From CAZJBH01 sp964544485 (lineage in GTDB: Bacteria; Patescibacteriota; Minisyncoccia; Portnoybacterales; UBA2143): DNA of 62,389 nucleotides. The translations under genes and the position numbers were made by a program. Below are positions 16,447-23,903 of the stretch, piece by piece. Location: the NCBI GenBank assembly GCA_964544485.1, contig CAZJBH010000001.1:1-62389 (forward strand), written 5' to 3'. Position 1 is the stretch's first letter. Every line of letters begins with the position of its first letter. The notes beneath the pieces were generated by a model. The model did not search any database. It saw only the letters and a program-made list of their open reading frames with translations, and had not been told where the DNA came from.

Positions 16447-17731
16447 GATGATAAATAAATTGGCTTAGTCCCATTAAAATCATTAATAAGCTTAAAACAA
16501 TTGGTTGGTAAATGCCTGTTTCAAATAGGCTGTGCGCGGAGAAATAGGCAAGCGACCCGATTAAACTGATTAGAATAGCTTTTTGCTTGAATAAAATTGT
16601 TTTTTTAAGGGACTTAAAAAGCTGCCAAAAGGTTGTAAAAATTAGTCCTAGCCATAATAATAAGCCAATTAATCCAATTTCTGAGAAAAGATCTAAATAA
16701 AAATTATGTGCAGTAGCTGGATTGCGGTAATCTTTCTGATTAAGGGCTAAGGAATAATTTCCCAGGCCAATTCCTTGCCAAAAATGATTCATTCCTATTT
16801 TTTCAGCTTGTTGCCACATTTCTAGCCGTCCCATATTTGAGCCTTCGGTTAAATCAAAGCTAGAATAAAAACGATCTGCAACAGGAGAAATTGGAAGTAT
16901 GAATAAACAAAGGCTAATTAAAATAAAACAAGGGACAACTTTTTTATTTAAATCTCGATAGATTAGCCAGCTAATTAAAATAAGCGCAATGATTAAGCCT
17001 AAATAAGCTCCTCGAGTAAAAGAAAGCATTATCCCGAGCATAAAAATAGAATAGTAAATCGCAATCAGTAATTTATTTTTGTAAATTAATAATCCAATTG
17101 CGCTAAAAGGGATGATTAAGCCAAGGCAAAAAGAAAACATATGCGGATCAGATAACAAGGAAAAAGCTCGCATTAAGGTTTGTCCATTAAGATTAACTAG
17201 CCAGCTTGGATAATTTAAAATCATATTGCCTAAGTTAAATCCGGAAAAAATTGGCAAAATATTAATTGCCCAGAATTGATAAATTTTTTCTAATCCAAAA
17301 ATAAATTGGGCTAAGAATTGAAGTAATCCGATAATTCCTAAAAAACTAAAGCCAAAAAGCAAATATTTGATTAATTTAATAATCTGTCCCCAGTTTTCAA
17401 TTAGGCTTAGCAAAATTAAGTAAAGCGGGAAAATAGAGATAAAATAGATAATTTTTTTGATCCCCCAAACAAGATTGATTGAATTAATTAGTGAGAATAA
17501 GCTCCAGCAGAGAAACAAGCATAAGAATAAGCTTTGATGATTAATAAATTTTTTTAAAATTATTCTTTTTTGCGAATAGAGCCGGATAAAAATTATTAAG
17601 CAAAATAAAGGAATCAAAACCCTGATTGAGGCTAAATCATATTTATTATTTAAATTAAGGGCAATTTGAAATGGCAAATAAATAATTAGCAATAATAGCC
17701 AGAAATATAATTTTTGCTTAATTGATTTCAT
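16430..17731 (-). CDS. O-antigen ligase/polymerase-like membrane protein (paralogue)
   Basis: Protein of 433 aa with about 11 membrane helices and the same loop motifs as its neighbour: QGIGLGNYSLAL, then PATAHNFYLDLFSEIGLIGL. Here GxGLG replaces GxGPG, and the His-Asn pair is kept. Two different family members side by side suggest a polymerase plus ligase division of labour, or two glycan products. The start overlaps the stop of the flippase gene by 4 nt (ATGA). The operon order on the - strand is flippase, this gene, then the second paralogue. Confidence 0.8.
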   Translation of the reverse strand: MKSIKQKLYFWLLLLIIYLPFQIALNLNNKYDLASIRVLIPLFCLIIFIRLYSQKRIILKKFINHQSLFLCLFLCWSLFSLINSINLVWGIKKIIYFISIFPLYLILLSLIENWGQIIKLIKYLLFGFSFLGIIGLLQFLAQFIFGLEKIYQFWAINILPIFSGFNLGNMILNYPSWLVNLNGQTLMRAFSLLSDPHMFSFCLGLIIPFSAIGLLIYKNKLLIAIYYSIFMLGIMLSFTRGAYLGLIIALILISWLIYRDLNKKVVPCFILISLCLFILPISPVADRFYSSFDLTEGSNMGRLEMWQQAEKIGMNHFWQGIGLGNYSLALNQKDYRNPATAHNFYLDLFSEIGLIGLLLWLGLIFTTFWQLFKSLKKTILFKQKAILISLIGSLAYFSAHSLFETGIYQPIVLSLLMILMGLSQFIYHHENNN

Positions 17732-19137
17732 TTTTTAAGCAAGCTAAAGATTTGTTGCGGCGAAAAGGCTTTAAGCAGATATAAGCAGGCGAAATAAGCG
17801 AAGACAGCCAGGGGAGCTGTCCAATAAACAGAATTATTTCTTAGAATAAAAAATATTCCAGCCATAATCAAACCTCCAATTAGATATTTAATTAATAATT
17901 TGAAGCTAGGCAATTCTTTCATGATTCGGTAAAGAGTGATTAGCATTAAGCAGGTTACTATTAGTTCGGTAAATAAAGTTGTTCCAGCTGCGCCGTAATA
18001 GGAGTATTTTGGAATAAAAATATAATTGGCAATTAAATTAATTAAAGCGCCAATTCCATAAATATAAAGCAGGGTTTTTTGCTTGGCCAAAGAAATAATC
18101 TGGTTGGAAAAAAGCACTCCTAAAAAGATTATTCCAGTAGCAATAATTAAAAGATTAAGCACTCCGGCTGAAGCAATGAATTCTTGTCCGCCGATTAAAA
18201 CAACTAAGCAATCAGATAAAAAATAAGTTCCGATAATTAGCGGAATAATAAATAAAAGAAGCAAATTCAGCGTTTGTTGGACTGTTTTTTTAAATTTATT
18301 TCTATCTGAAAAAGCGTATTTAGACATTAATGGCATAATTAATCCGACAAACATAGCTGGAAAAAATAATAAGCTTTCTAAAAACTTATAAGCCAAATTA
18401 TAAATTCCAACATGGCTGGCTGGCTGCATTAAAGAAAGCATGATTGTGTCTAACCGAAAATAGATTACTGTAAAAATAGAAGCAATTGCTAGAGGCGCGG
18501 ATTCTTTTAATATTTCTTTCCAATAGCTAATATCAAATTGGAATTTAATCGGAATATATTTTTGGCTAAAAATAAAAGCTAAGCAGAAATTAATTAATGC
18601 TCCGCCAATTAGAGCGCTAAGAATCAATAAAAATCCTAAATCTAGATAAATAAAAAGCACAACCAATCCTAACTGAACAATTCTGGCAAGCACTTCGCTT
18701 AAGGCAATTTTATCCATTCGGAGATATTTTTGGAAAACTCCCATTAAAACTTGTTGATTTGAGTTAAGCCAAAAAGCTAGCGCAGCAATTGCGGTTCCTA
18801 ATTTAACTTCTCCGGGATAAGGAAGAAAATATATAATTATTGGAGCTAAGCTGAAAATAAATAAGCCAAAAAAGAATCTTAAGGTAAAAGCATTATTAGC
18901 GATTTTAATTTCATTGGCTTGAGGTCGAGAAATTTCCCTAACGCAGATAGAATAAAGTCCCAGATCAGCTAAAACAGTGAAGAAATATAAAAAGGCCAAG
19001 ATAGTGGCATAATAACCAAATCCTTCTTGGCCCAAATAACGGGTGATAAATCCAATTGTAATCAAAGAAAGGGCTAGTCCTAAAATTCTAGCCCCGGCCG
19101 AAGCAATTGTATTGTAAGCAATTTGCCTAACTAGCAT
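17728..19137 (-). CDS. Polysaccharide flippase (Wzx/MOP superfamily)
   Basis: Protein of 469 aa with 12-14 membrane helices. It has the Wzx/RfbX-type opening (NTIASAGARILGLALSLITIGF, then RYLGQEGFGYYAT) and the internal block YFRLDTIMLSLMQPASHVG. Such proteins flip lipid-linked oligosaccharides across the cytoplasmic membrane. With the two ligase-like genes downstream it makes an export/assembly unit for a surface polysaccharide. No glycosyltransferases are seen in the window, so the sugar-building genes must be elsewhere. Confidence 0.87.
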   Translation of the reverse strand: MLVRQIAYNTIASAGARILGLALSLITIGFITRYLGQEGFGYYATILAFLYFFTVLADLGLYSICVREISRPQANEIKIANNAFTLRFFFGLFIFSLAPIIIYFLPYPGEVKLGTAIAALAFWLNSNQQVLMGVFQKYLRMDKIALSEVLARIVQLGLVVLFIYLDLGFLLILSALIGGALINFCLAFIFSQKYIPIKFQFDISYWKEILKESAPLAIASIFTVIYFRLDTIMLSLMQPASHVGIYNLAYKFLESLLFFPAMFVGLIMPLMSKYAFSDRNKFKKTVQQTLNLLLLFIIPLIIGTYFLSDCLVVLIGGQEFIASAGVLNLLIIATGIIFLGVLFSNQIISLAKQKTLLYIYGIGALINLIANYIFIPKYSYYGAAGTTLFTELIVTCLMLITLYRIMKELPSFKLLIKYLIGGLIMAGIFFILRNNSVYWTAPLAVFAYFACLYLLKAFSPQQIFSLLKK

Positions 19138-19147
19138 TTATCTTAGT

Positions 19148-19423
19148 TTATTTAACATATTCTATCTTTGGAGTTGCTTGTTTGGCTTGTTTGTTCGGCA
19201 AAATAGCGTCTTCAACTATTAATTGATTATTTTTAAATTCAATTATTTGCGAAGCATCAATGATGAATGGTTGTTTTAAAAATCCGAGTAAATCTGTTTG
19301 AATATGATATTTAGTTATTTTTTGAGACGGCAGAGTTAATTCAAAATCAGCTACCCGGCCTAAGTATTGACCGCTTTGAGTTACAGTTTTGGCGCCAATA
19401 ATATTTTTAGCTTTAATTAGCAT
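19148..19423 (-). CDS. PRC-barrel domain protein
   Basis: Protein of 91 aa taken from ATG 19423 (MLIKAKNIIGAKTVTQ). A longer frame would start at a TTG at 19474 inside jag, giving a lysine-rich head that is just jag read in another frame, so the ATG is preferred. It starts 20 nt after the jag stop. The body is the PRC-barrel fold (GQYLGRVADFEL, then IIDASQIIEF). PRC barrels bind RNA or partner proteins (RimM, photosynthetic H subunit). A role linked to ribosomes or RNA is possible given the yidC/jag context, but it is unproven. Confidence 0.7.
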   Translation of the reverse strand: MLIKAKNIIGAKTVTQSGQYLGRVADFELTLPSQKITKYHIQTDLLGFLKQPFIIDASQIIEFKNNQLIVEDAILPNKQAKQATPKIEYVK

Positions 19424-19442
19424 GGAATTAGCTAAATTTAAT

Positions 19443-19907
19443 TTATTCAATTTTGTTTTTAATCGGCCTGACAACTATTTTTCTTTCCTTGTCTTGCCCA
19501 ACGCTTTCTGTGGCAATATCAGGATGTTCAGCCAGAGTTAGATGAACAATTCTGCGCTCATAAGCAGGCATTGGCTGAAGAGTAATATTAATTTGTTCCA
19601 GATTCGCTCTTTTGGCAATATCTTTAGCCATTTGTTTGAGCAGATTTAGCCGGTTTTTTCTGTAATCATTGACATCTACTATGAAATGAATCGGATGTTT
19701 GATTTTTTTATTAACCAAAATTCTGGAAATATGCTGCAATGCGTCTAAATTTGCTCCGGCTTGGCCGATTAAGAAATTAGCTTGATCAGCGCTAATATTA
19801 ACAATAATATTATTTGCGTCATTGTCTTCTACCTTTATTTGTCCGTCAAAACCGATTGCTTTTAAGAGGGTTAAAATTGTTTTTTCAATAATTTCTTTGT
19901 TTCCCAT
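19443..19907 (-). CDS. jag: Jag/KhpB RNA-binding protein (KH + R3H)
   Basis: Protein of 154 aa with a KH domain at about residues 45-95 (LIGQAGANLDALQHISRIL) and an R3H domain at the C-terminus (PAYERRIVHLTLAEHP). The N-terminal Jag_N domain found in Firmicutes is absent or reduced. It binds RNA and usually travels with yidC, rnpA and rpmH, as here. A clear GGAGG SD precedes the ATG. Confidence 0.9.
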   Translation of the reverse strand: MGNKEIIEKTILTLLKAIGFDGQIKVEDNDANNIIVNISADQANFLIGQAGANLDALQHISRILVNKKIKHPIHFIVDVNDYRKNRLNLLKQMAKDIAKRANLEQINITLQPMPAYERRIVHLTLAEHPDIATESVGQDKERKIVVRPIKNKIE

Positions 19908-19940
19908 GATTTTTAATTCCTCCGGTTAAAGATTATTAAT

Positions 19941-20657
19941 TTAAGTTTTTTCAACTTTGGTAAAGTATTGTTGGATGATTCCGAATAAGGTGATAACGAT
20001 CCAATACAAAGGCAAGCCAGCAGGTAGGCGCATAGCAATAAAAACAGTTATAATCGGCATAAAATATGTCATTTGCTGTCCCATAATTGAGGAAAAATCA
20101 ATTCCTTTGATTTTTAAATTGGATTGATTAGATTTTTTAGGCATAACCATTTTTGCCTGAATAAATTGAAGTATTCCTGCAATAATGGCTAAAATTAAGC
20201 TTGGCGCGGCTAAATCGACTATTCCTAAAAAAGAAGATTTTAATTCAGCCGGGCGGGAAATAAAACCATAAAGAAGATTAAGTTTTTGCGGTTCTAGTCC
20301 GGTATAAAAAACACGGAAAAGCGCGATTAGAATCGGTAATTGAATTAAAATCGGTAAACATCCAGAGACTGGATTAACTTTATATTTTTTATAAAGTTCC
20401 ATCATTTTCTGCGCTTGTTCTTCTTTCTTTTTATATTGTTTTTGGATTTCTTTTATTTTTGGCTGGAGCGCGCTAATGGATTTTTGGGATTGAATTCCTT
20501 TTTTAGATAGGGGAAACATTAAAAGTCTTATTCCAGCGGTTAAGATAATAATTGCTACGCCTAGATCATTAAAAGCAATTGTGTTATAAAGCCAAATTAA
20601 CGCGTTAAATAACGGGCGATAAAGAGCTTCATTAAAAATAGTAATTAAAAATTCCAT
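19941..20657 (-). CDS. yidC: Membrane protein insertase YidC
   Basis: Short YidC of 238 aa without the large P1 periplasmic domain, as in Gram-positives and CPR. The hydrophilic groove Arg is visible in the first conserved helix (ILTAGIRLLMFPLSKKG). A cytoplasmic coiled hairpin follows (ALQPKIKEIQKQYKKKEEQ), then NPVSGCLPILIQLPILIALF. The C-terminal helices include RLPAGLPLYWIVITLFGIIQ. It inserts membrane proteins, alone or with SecYEG. It starts 5 nt after the rnpA stop. Confidence 0.95.
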   Translation of the reverse strand: MEFLITIFNEALYRPLFNALIWLYNTIAFNDLGVAIIILTAGIRLLMFPLSKKGIQSQKSISALQPKIKEIQKQYKKKEEQAQKMMELYKKYKVNPVSGCLPILIQLPILIALFRVFYTGLEPQKLNLLYGFISRPAELKSSFLGIVDLAAPSLILAIIAGILQFIQAKMVMPKKSNQSNLKIKGIDFSSIMGQQMTYFMPIITVFIAMRLPAGLPLYWIVITLFGIIQQYFTKVEKT

Positions 20658-20662
20658 AATGA

Positions 20663-21016
20663 TTATTTTTGTTCTTTGTTAATAATTAAATTTGCTTTTT
20701 TGATTAAATCTAGCAAGTCTTTTTTAATTGTTTGATAATTTTTGTTTAGAATTTCCGGCTTAGCAATAATAGCTAAATCATATCCTTGTTTTAAATCTTT
20801 ATAGTTTCTGATAATTTCTTCTAGTTTTCTTTTAATCTTATTTCTTTGAACCGCTTTTTTGGAAACTTTAATTCCAATTGCAAAAACAAAACGGTTAAAT
20901 TCAAGTTGGTTTTTTATCCATTTTAATCTCAAAAATTCAGTTTCCTGATAACGGCCTTGTTTGAATAACTGTTCTAGGTTTTTTTTGCCGGTAAGTTTAT
21001 ATTTTTTAGCTAACAT
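20663..21016 (-). CDS. rnpA: Ribonuclease P protein component
   Basis: Basic protein of 117 aa carrying the RnpA signature (KKAVQRNKIKRKLEEIIRN), the RNR-type motif that contacts RNase P RNA. It assists 5' maturation of tRNA and here also of tmRNA. It lies 26 nt downstream of rpmH in the standard rpmH-rnpA-yidC-jag operon. Confidence 0.95.
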   Translation of the reverse strand: MLAKKYKLTGKKNLEQLFKQGRYQETEFLRLKWIKNQLEFNRFVFAIGIKVSKKAVQRNKIKRKLEEIIRNYKDLKQGYDLAIIAKPEILNKNYQTIKKDLLDLIKKANLIINKEQK

Positions 21017-21042
21017 AAAAACCTTCCCAATGACTAATGGGA

Positions 21043-21177
21043 TTAAGCAGTTAGTTTTTTTCTTTGCTTGGCGCGCCTTTTTGAAATTACATTTCTTCCG
21101 GGTTTGTCTTGCATTCTTTTTCTGAATCCGTGTTTTGTTTTCCTTTTTCTTTTATTTGGCTTATAAGTAAAAGACAT
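21043..21177 (-). CDS. rpmH: 50S ribosomal protein L34
   Basis: Protein of 44 aa, read by hand from the - strand: MSFTYKPNKRKRKTKHGFRK and onward to KRRAKQRKKLTA. This matches L34 throughout (TYQPSxRKRKxxHGFRxRM, then RRKKGRxxLxA). It is the first gene of the rpmH-rnpA-yidC-jag operon and points away from dnaA, the classical gene order at a bacterial replication origin. Confidence 0.97.
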   Translation of the reverse strand: MSFTYKPNKRKRKTKHGFRKRMQDKPGRNVISKRRAKQRKKLTA

Positions 21178-21203
21178 ATTTATTTTATTTAATTAGTCTA
21201 ATT

Positions 21204-21232
21204 ATCTTAACTTTTTTAATCTGATTAGTCAA
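21204..21232 (-). promoter_or_regulatory. Promoter of the rpmH operon
   Basis: On the - strand: TTGACT (21232-21227), 17-nt spacer, TAAGAT (21209-21204), about 27 nt before the rpmH ATG. It matches the sigma70 consensus at 5/6 and 4-5/6 positions with optimal spacing. Confidence 0.65.
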
Positions 21233-21320
21233 ACTTTATGTAATTTAATTGAATTTTTTAATCCACATTTTTTCCACAGCTTGTTAACAGATTTGCCTAG
21301 TTTTATTTGTTTTGCTATTA

Positions 21321-21329
21321 TGGTAGAAT
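21321..21329 (+). promoter_or_regulatory. Extended -10 promoter of dnaA
   Basis: TGGTAGAAT is an extended -10 (TGnTAnnnT) 44 nt before the dnaA ATG. No good -35 is seen, which is normal for extended -10 promoters. The leader ends with a GGAGG SD at about 21359-21363. Confidence 0.45.
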
Positions 21330-21372
21330 AATTTTAACTTATTAGCAGATATTTATTTGGAGGAAAACTATT

Positions 21373-22725
21373 ATGGATCCTAAAGAATTATGGCAAATCG
21401 CGCTTGGCGAAATTGAATTATCTATCTCTAAAGCTAATTTTATTACTTGGTTTAAAAACACTCAAATTCAATCCAAGAAAGACGGCTTGGTAACTGTGAG
21501 CGTGCCAAACGGGTTTACTAAAGAATGGCTGGAGAATAAATATAATAAGCTTATTTTAAAAATTTTGCGAAATAATTCTTCTGATATTAAAGATGTTAAA
21601 TTTGTAATTAATGCTAAATCTAATAAGGTTGAATTCGTTGAAAAAAAAGAAACAGAAAATTTAGAAAACAGCCAATTAGATTTTCAAGAATTTTCTTTGG
21701 ATAAAGAAACTAATCTAAATCCTAAATATAGTTTTGATAATTTTATTATTGGTTCTTATAATGAGCTTGCCCAAGCAGCTGGCCGGGCGATTGTTAAAAA
21801 TCTGGGCAATCTATATAATCCTTTATTTATCTACGGAGGAGTCGGCCTGGGTAAAACCCATTTATTGCAGGCAGTTGGAAATCAAATTAGCAAAGATTCT
21901 CCTAATAAAAAAGTTAAGTATTTGAGCTCAGAAAGATTTACTAATGATCTGATTGACGCTTTATCAAATAAAGGGATGGAGAGTTTTAAGCGGAAACATC
22001 ATAATATTGATACTCTAATTATTGATGATATTCAATTTATTGCCGGAAAAGAAAAGACTCAAGAAGAATTTTTTCATATTTTTAATTCTCTTTATCAAAA
22101 AAATAAGCAAATCATTATTAGTTCTGATCGTCCGCCTAAGGCAATTTCAACTTTAGAAGATAGATTGCGTTCAAGATTTGAAGGTGGAATGATTGCTGAT
22201 ATTAGTTATCCTGATTTAGAGACTAGGTTAGCAATTTTGCAGAGCAAAGCCAAGGAAAAGAAAATAAAAGTTCCGAATGAAGTATTAAGCTATATTGCTA
22301 CTCATATTCAAAAAAATATCCGTGAATTAGAAGGCGCGCTTAATCGAATTATTGCTTATTCGCAGATTAACAATGAAATTCCAAATGAAAAAACAGTTAC
22401 TAAGATTTTAGCTAATCTGATTAAATCTCCTAAAAAGATTACTAATTACAAGAATATACTTAAAACCATAGCTGAATTTTATGATATTAGTGCGAATGAA
22501 TTAATTAGCCGTTCGCGCCGAAAAGAATTAGTCCATCCTAGGCAAATCGGTATGTATCTAATTAGAAATGAATTAAACGGCTCTTATCCTTATATCGGTG
22601 ACAAGCTAGGCGGCCGGGATCATACCACTGTTATGTACGCTTGTCAGAAAATAGCTAAAGAGGTTGAAGCAAATGAATCTTTACAACAAGAGATTAAGCT
22701 AATTAGGGAAAGGATATATAATTAA
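21373..22725 (+). CDS. dnaA: Chromosomal replication initiator DnaA
   Basis: AAA+ initiator of 450 aa that opens oriC. Domain I is at residues 1-80 and a variable linker follows to about 110. Walker A (GGVGLGKTHLL) lies at about residues 155-165, Walker B is IIDDIQFIAG and sensor motifs follow. The C-terminal DNA-binding domain IV has the DnaA signature (GGRDHTTVMYACQKI). A good SD (GGAGG) lies upstream. It is followed 14 nt later by dnaN. Confidence 0.98.
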   Translation: MDPKELWQIALGEIELSISKANFITWFKNTQIQSKKDGLVTVSVPNGFTKEWLENKYNKLILKILRNNSSDIKDVKFVINAKSNKVEFVEKKETENLENSQLDFQEFSLDKETNLNPKYSFDNFIIGSYNELAQAAGRAIVKNLGNLYNPLFIYGGVGLGKTHLLQAVGNQISKDSPNKKVKYLSSERFTNDLIDALSNKGMESFKRKHHNIDTLIIDDIQFIAGKEKTQEEFFHIFNSLYQKNKQIIISSDRPPKAISTLEDRLRSRFEGGMIADISYPDLETRLAILQSKAKEKKIKVPNEVLSYIATHIQKNIRELEGALNRIIAYSQINNEIPNEKTVTKILANLIKSPKKITNYKNILKTIAEFYDISANELISRSRRKELVHPRQIGMYLIRNELNGSYPYIGDKLGGRDHTTVMYACQKIAKEVEANESLQQEIKLIRERIYN

Positions 22726-22739
22726 GGGAGGTAACTAAA

Positions 22740-23840
22740 ATGCAAATTACAGTTTTACAAGAAAATTTTAAAAAAGCCTTAACTACGTCTGAAAAAATTA
22801 TCGGCAAGAATTTAACTTTGCCTATTCTAAATAATCTTCTTTTATCTATTGAGAACAATAAATTAAAAGTTTCTTCAACTAATTTAGAAATTGGAATTAA
22901 TGCCTGGGTTTCCGGCAAGATTGAAAAAAAAGGAGCAATCACCGTGCCAGCGCGCCTATTAGTTGATTTTGTTAATAATCTTCCAAATGAAAAAATAGAT
23001 TTAAAAGTAAAAGAGAATCAGTTAGAGATAAAATGTAAAAAATATCGGGCTTTAATCAAAGGATTAAGCGCAGATGATTTTCCAATTATTCCCCAATTAA
23101 AAGAAAAGCCGATTTTAAGCTTAAAAGGGAATCTTTTGCGGGATGGTTTTTCTCAGGTGGTGAATATGACCTCTATCTCAGAGTCAAGGCCTGAGATTTG
23201 TGGGATTTATAGCGTTTTTGGCAAAAAATCAATCAAATTAGCTGCGACTGACAGTTTTCGTCTAGCAGAAAAAGAAATTAATCTTGAAAAGACTCTGGCT
23301 AAGGAAGAAACAATGATTATTCCACAAAGAACAATTTATGAATTAATCAGAATTTTATCTGATCAAGAAACTGAAACTTCAATCGTTGTTTCAGAAAACC
23401 AAATTTTGTTTGATCTAGGGAATATCCAAATTGTTTCTCGCTTAATTGAAGGAAAATACCCTGATTATCAGCAGATTATCCCAAAGCAGACAAAGACCAA
23501 GGTTACGGTTAATAAGCAGGAATTAACTAAAGCAATTAAGATAGCAAGTTTGTTTTCTGGAAAGATTAATGATATTAAATTAAATATTAATCCGACTAAA
23601 AATATTCTTGAAGTTTCTTCTAAAGATGCTGATTTAGGCGAAAATAAATCACAAATTCAGGCAGAAATTCAAGGAGATCAAATTGAGGCTATTTTTAATC
23701 ATCGTTATTTAATGGATGGTTTAAACAATCTTTATTCTGACAAGATTATGATTGGTTTAAATGATAGTATTAAACCGGTTATAATTCATCCGATTGGAGA
23801 TACTAATTATACTTATGTAGTTATGCCAATTCGGGTATAA
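22740..23840 (+). CDS. dnaN: DNA polymerase III beta sliding clamp
   Basis: Protein of 366 aa, the full family length, with three clamp domains. The N-terminal motif is FKKALTTSEKIIGKNLTLPIL. The middle region has SRPEICGIYS and ATDSFRLAEKEI. The C-terminus ends with YTYVVMPIRV, the classical M-P-[ML]-R end of beta clamps. A strong SD (GGGAGG) lies just upstream. It ends before a shared bidirectional terminator. Confidence 0.98.
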   Translation: MQITVLQENFKKALTTSEKIIGKNLTLPILNNLLLSIENNKLKVSSTNLEIGINAWVSGKIEKKGAITVPARLLVDFVNNLPNEKIDLKVKENQLEIKCKKYRALIKGLSADDFPIIPQLKEKPILSLKGNLLRDGFSQVVNMTSISESRPEICGIYSVFGKKSIKLAATDSFRLAEKEINLEKTLAKEETMIIPQRTIYELIRILSDQETETSIVVSENQILFDLGNIQIVSRLIEGKYPDYQQIIPKQTKTKVTVNKQELTKAIKIASLFSGKINDIKLNINPTKNILEVSSKDADLGENKSQIQAEIQGDQIEAIFNHRYLMDGLNNLYSDKIMIGLNDSIKPVIIHPIGDTNYTYVVMPIRV

Positions 23841-23872
23841 AGAGGATAAAGAACGGGTTATATTAATATTAT

Positions 23873-23896
23873 AAAAAGCGGCCAAAGCCGCTTTTT
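23873..23896. terminator. Bidirectional terminator between dnaN and PBP1A
   Basis: 10-bp stem AAAAAGCGGC (23873-23882) with loop CAAA and GCCGCTTTTT (23887-23896). The A/T arms supply a U-tract on both strands, which suits the convergent genes on either side. Confidence 0.85.
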
Positions 23897-23903
23897 ATTA
23901 AAT

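Larger units (their letters stand above)
21178..21372. other. Candidate origin of replication (oriC), rpmH-dnaA intergenic region
   Basis: A very A+T-rich 195-nt gap between divergent rpmH and dnaA. It contains two close, same-direction near-matches to the DnaA box TTATCCACA: TAATCCACA (21259-21267) and TTTTCCACA (21270-21278), one mismatch each, followed by TTGTTAACAG. The gene order rpmH|dnaA-dnaN is the usual oriC neighbourhood. No perfect box is present in this gap, so the assignment rests mainly on context. Confidence 0.6.

Noticed and set aside
19424..19474. N-terminal extension of the PRC-barrel protein from a TTG start
   Set aside because: It lies within jag in another frame, uses TTG, and an ATG at 19423 gives a normal PRC-barrel length.
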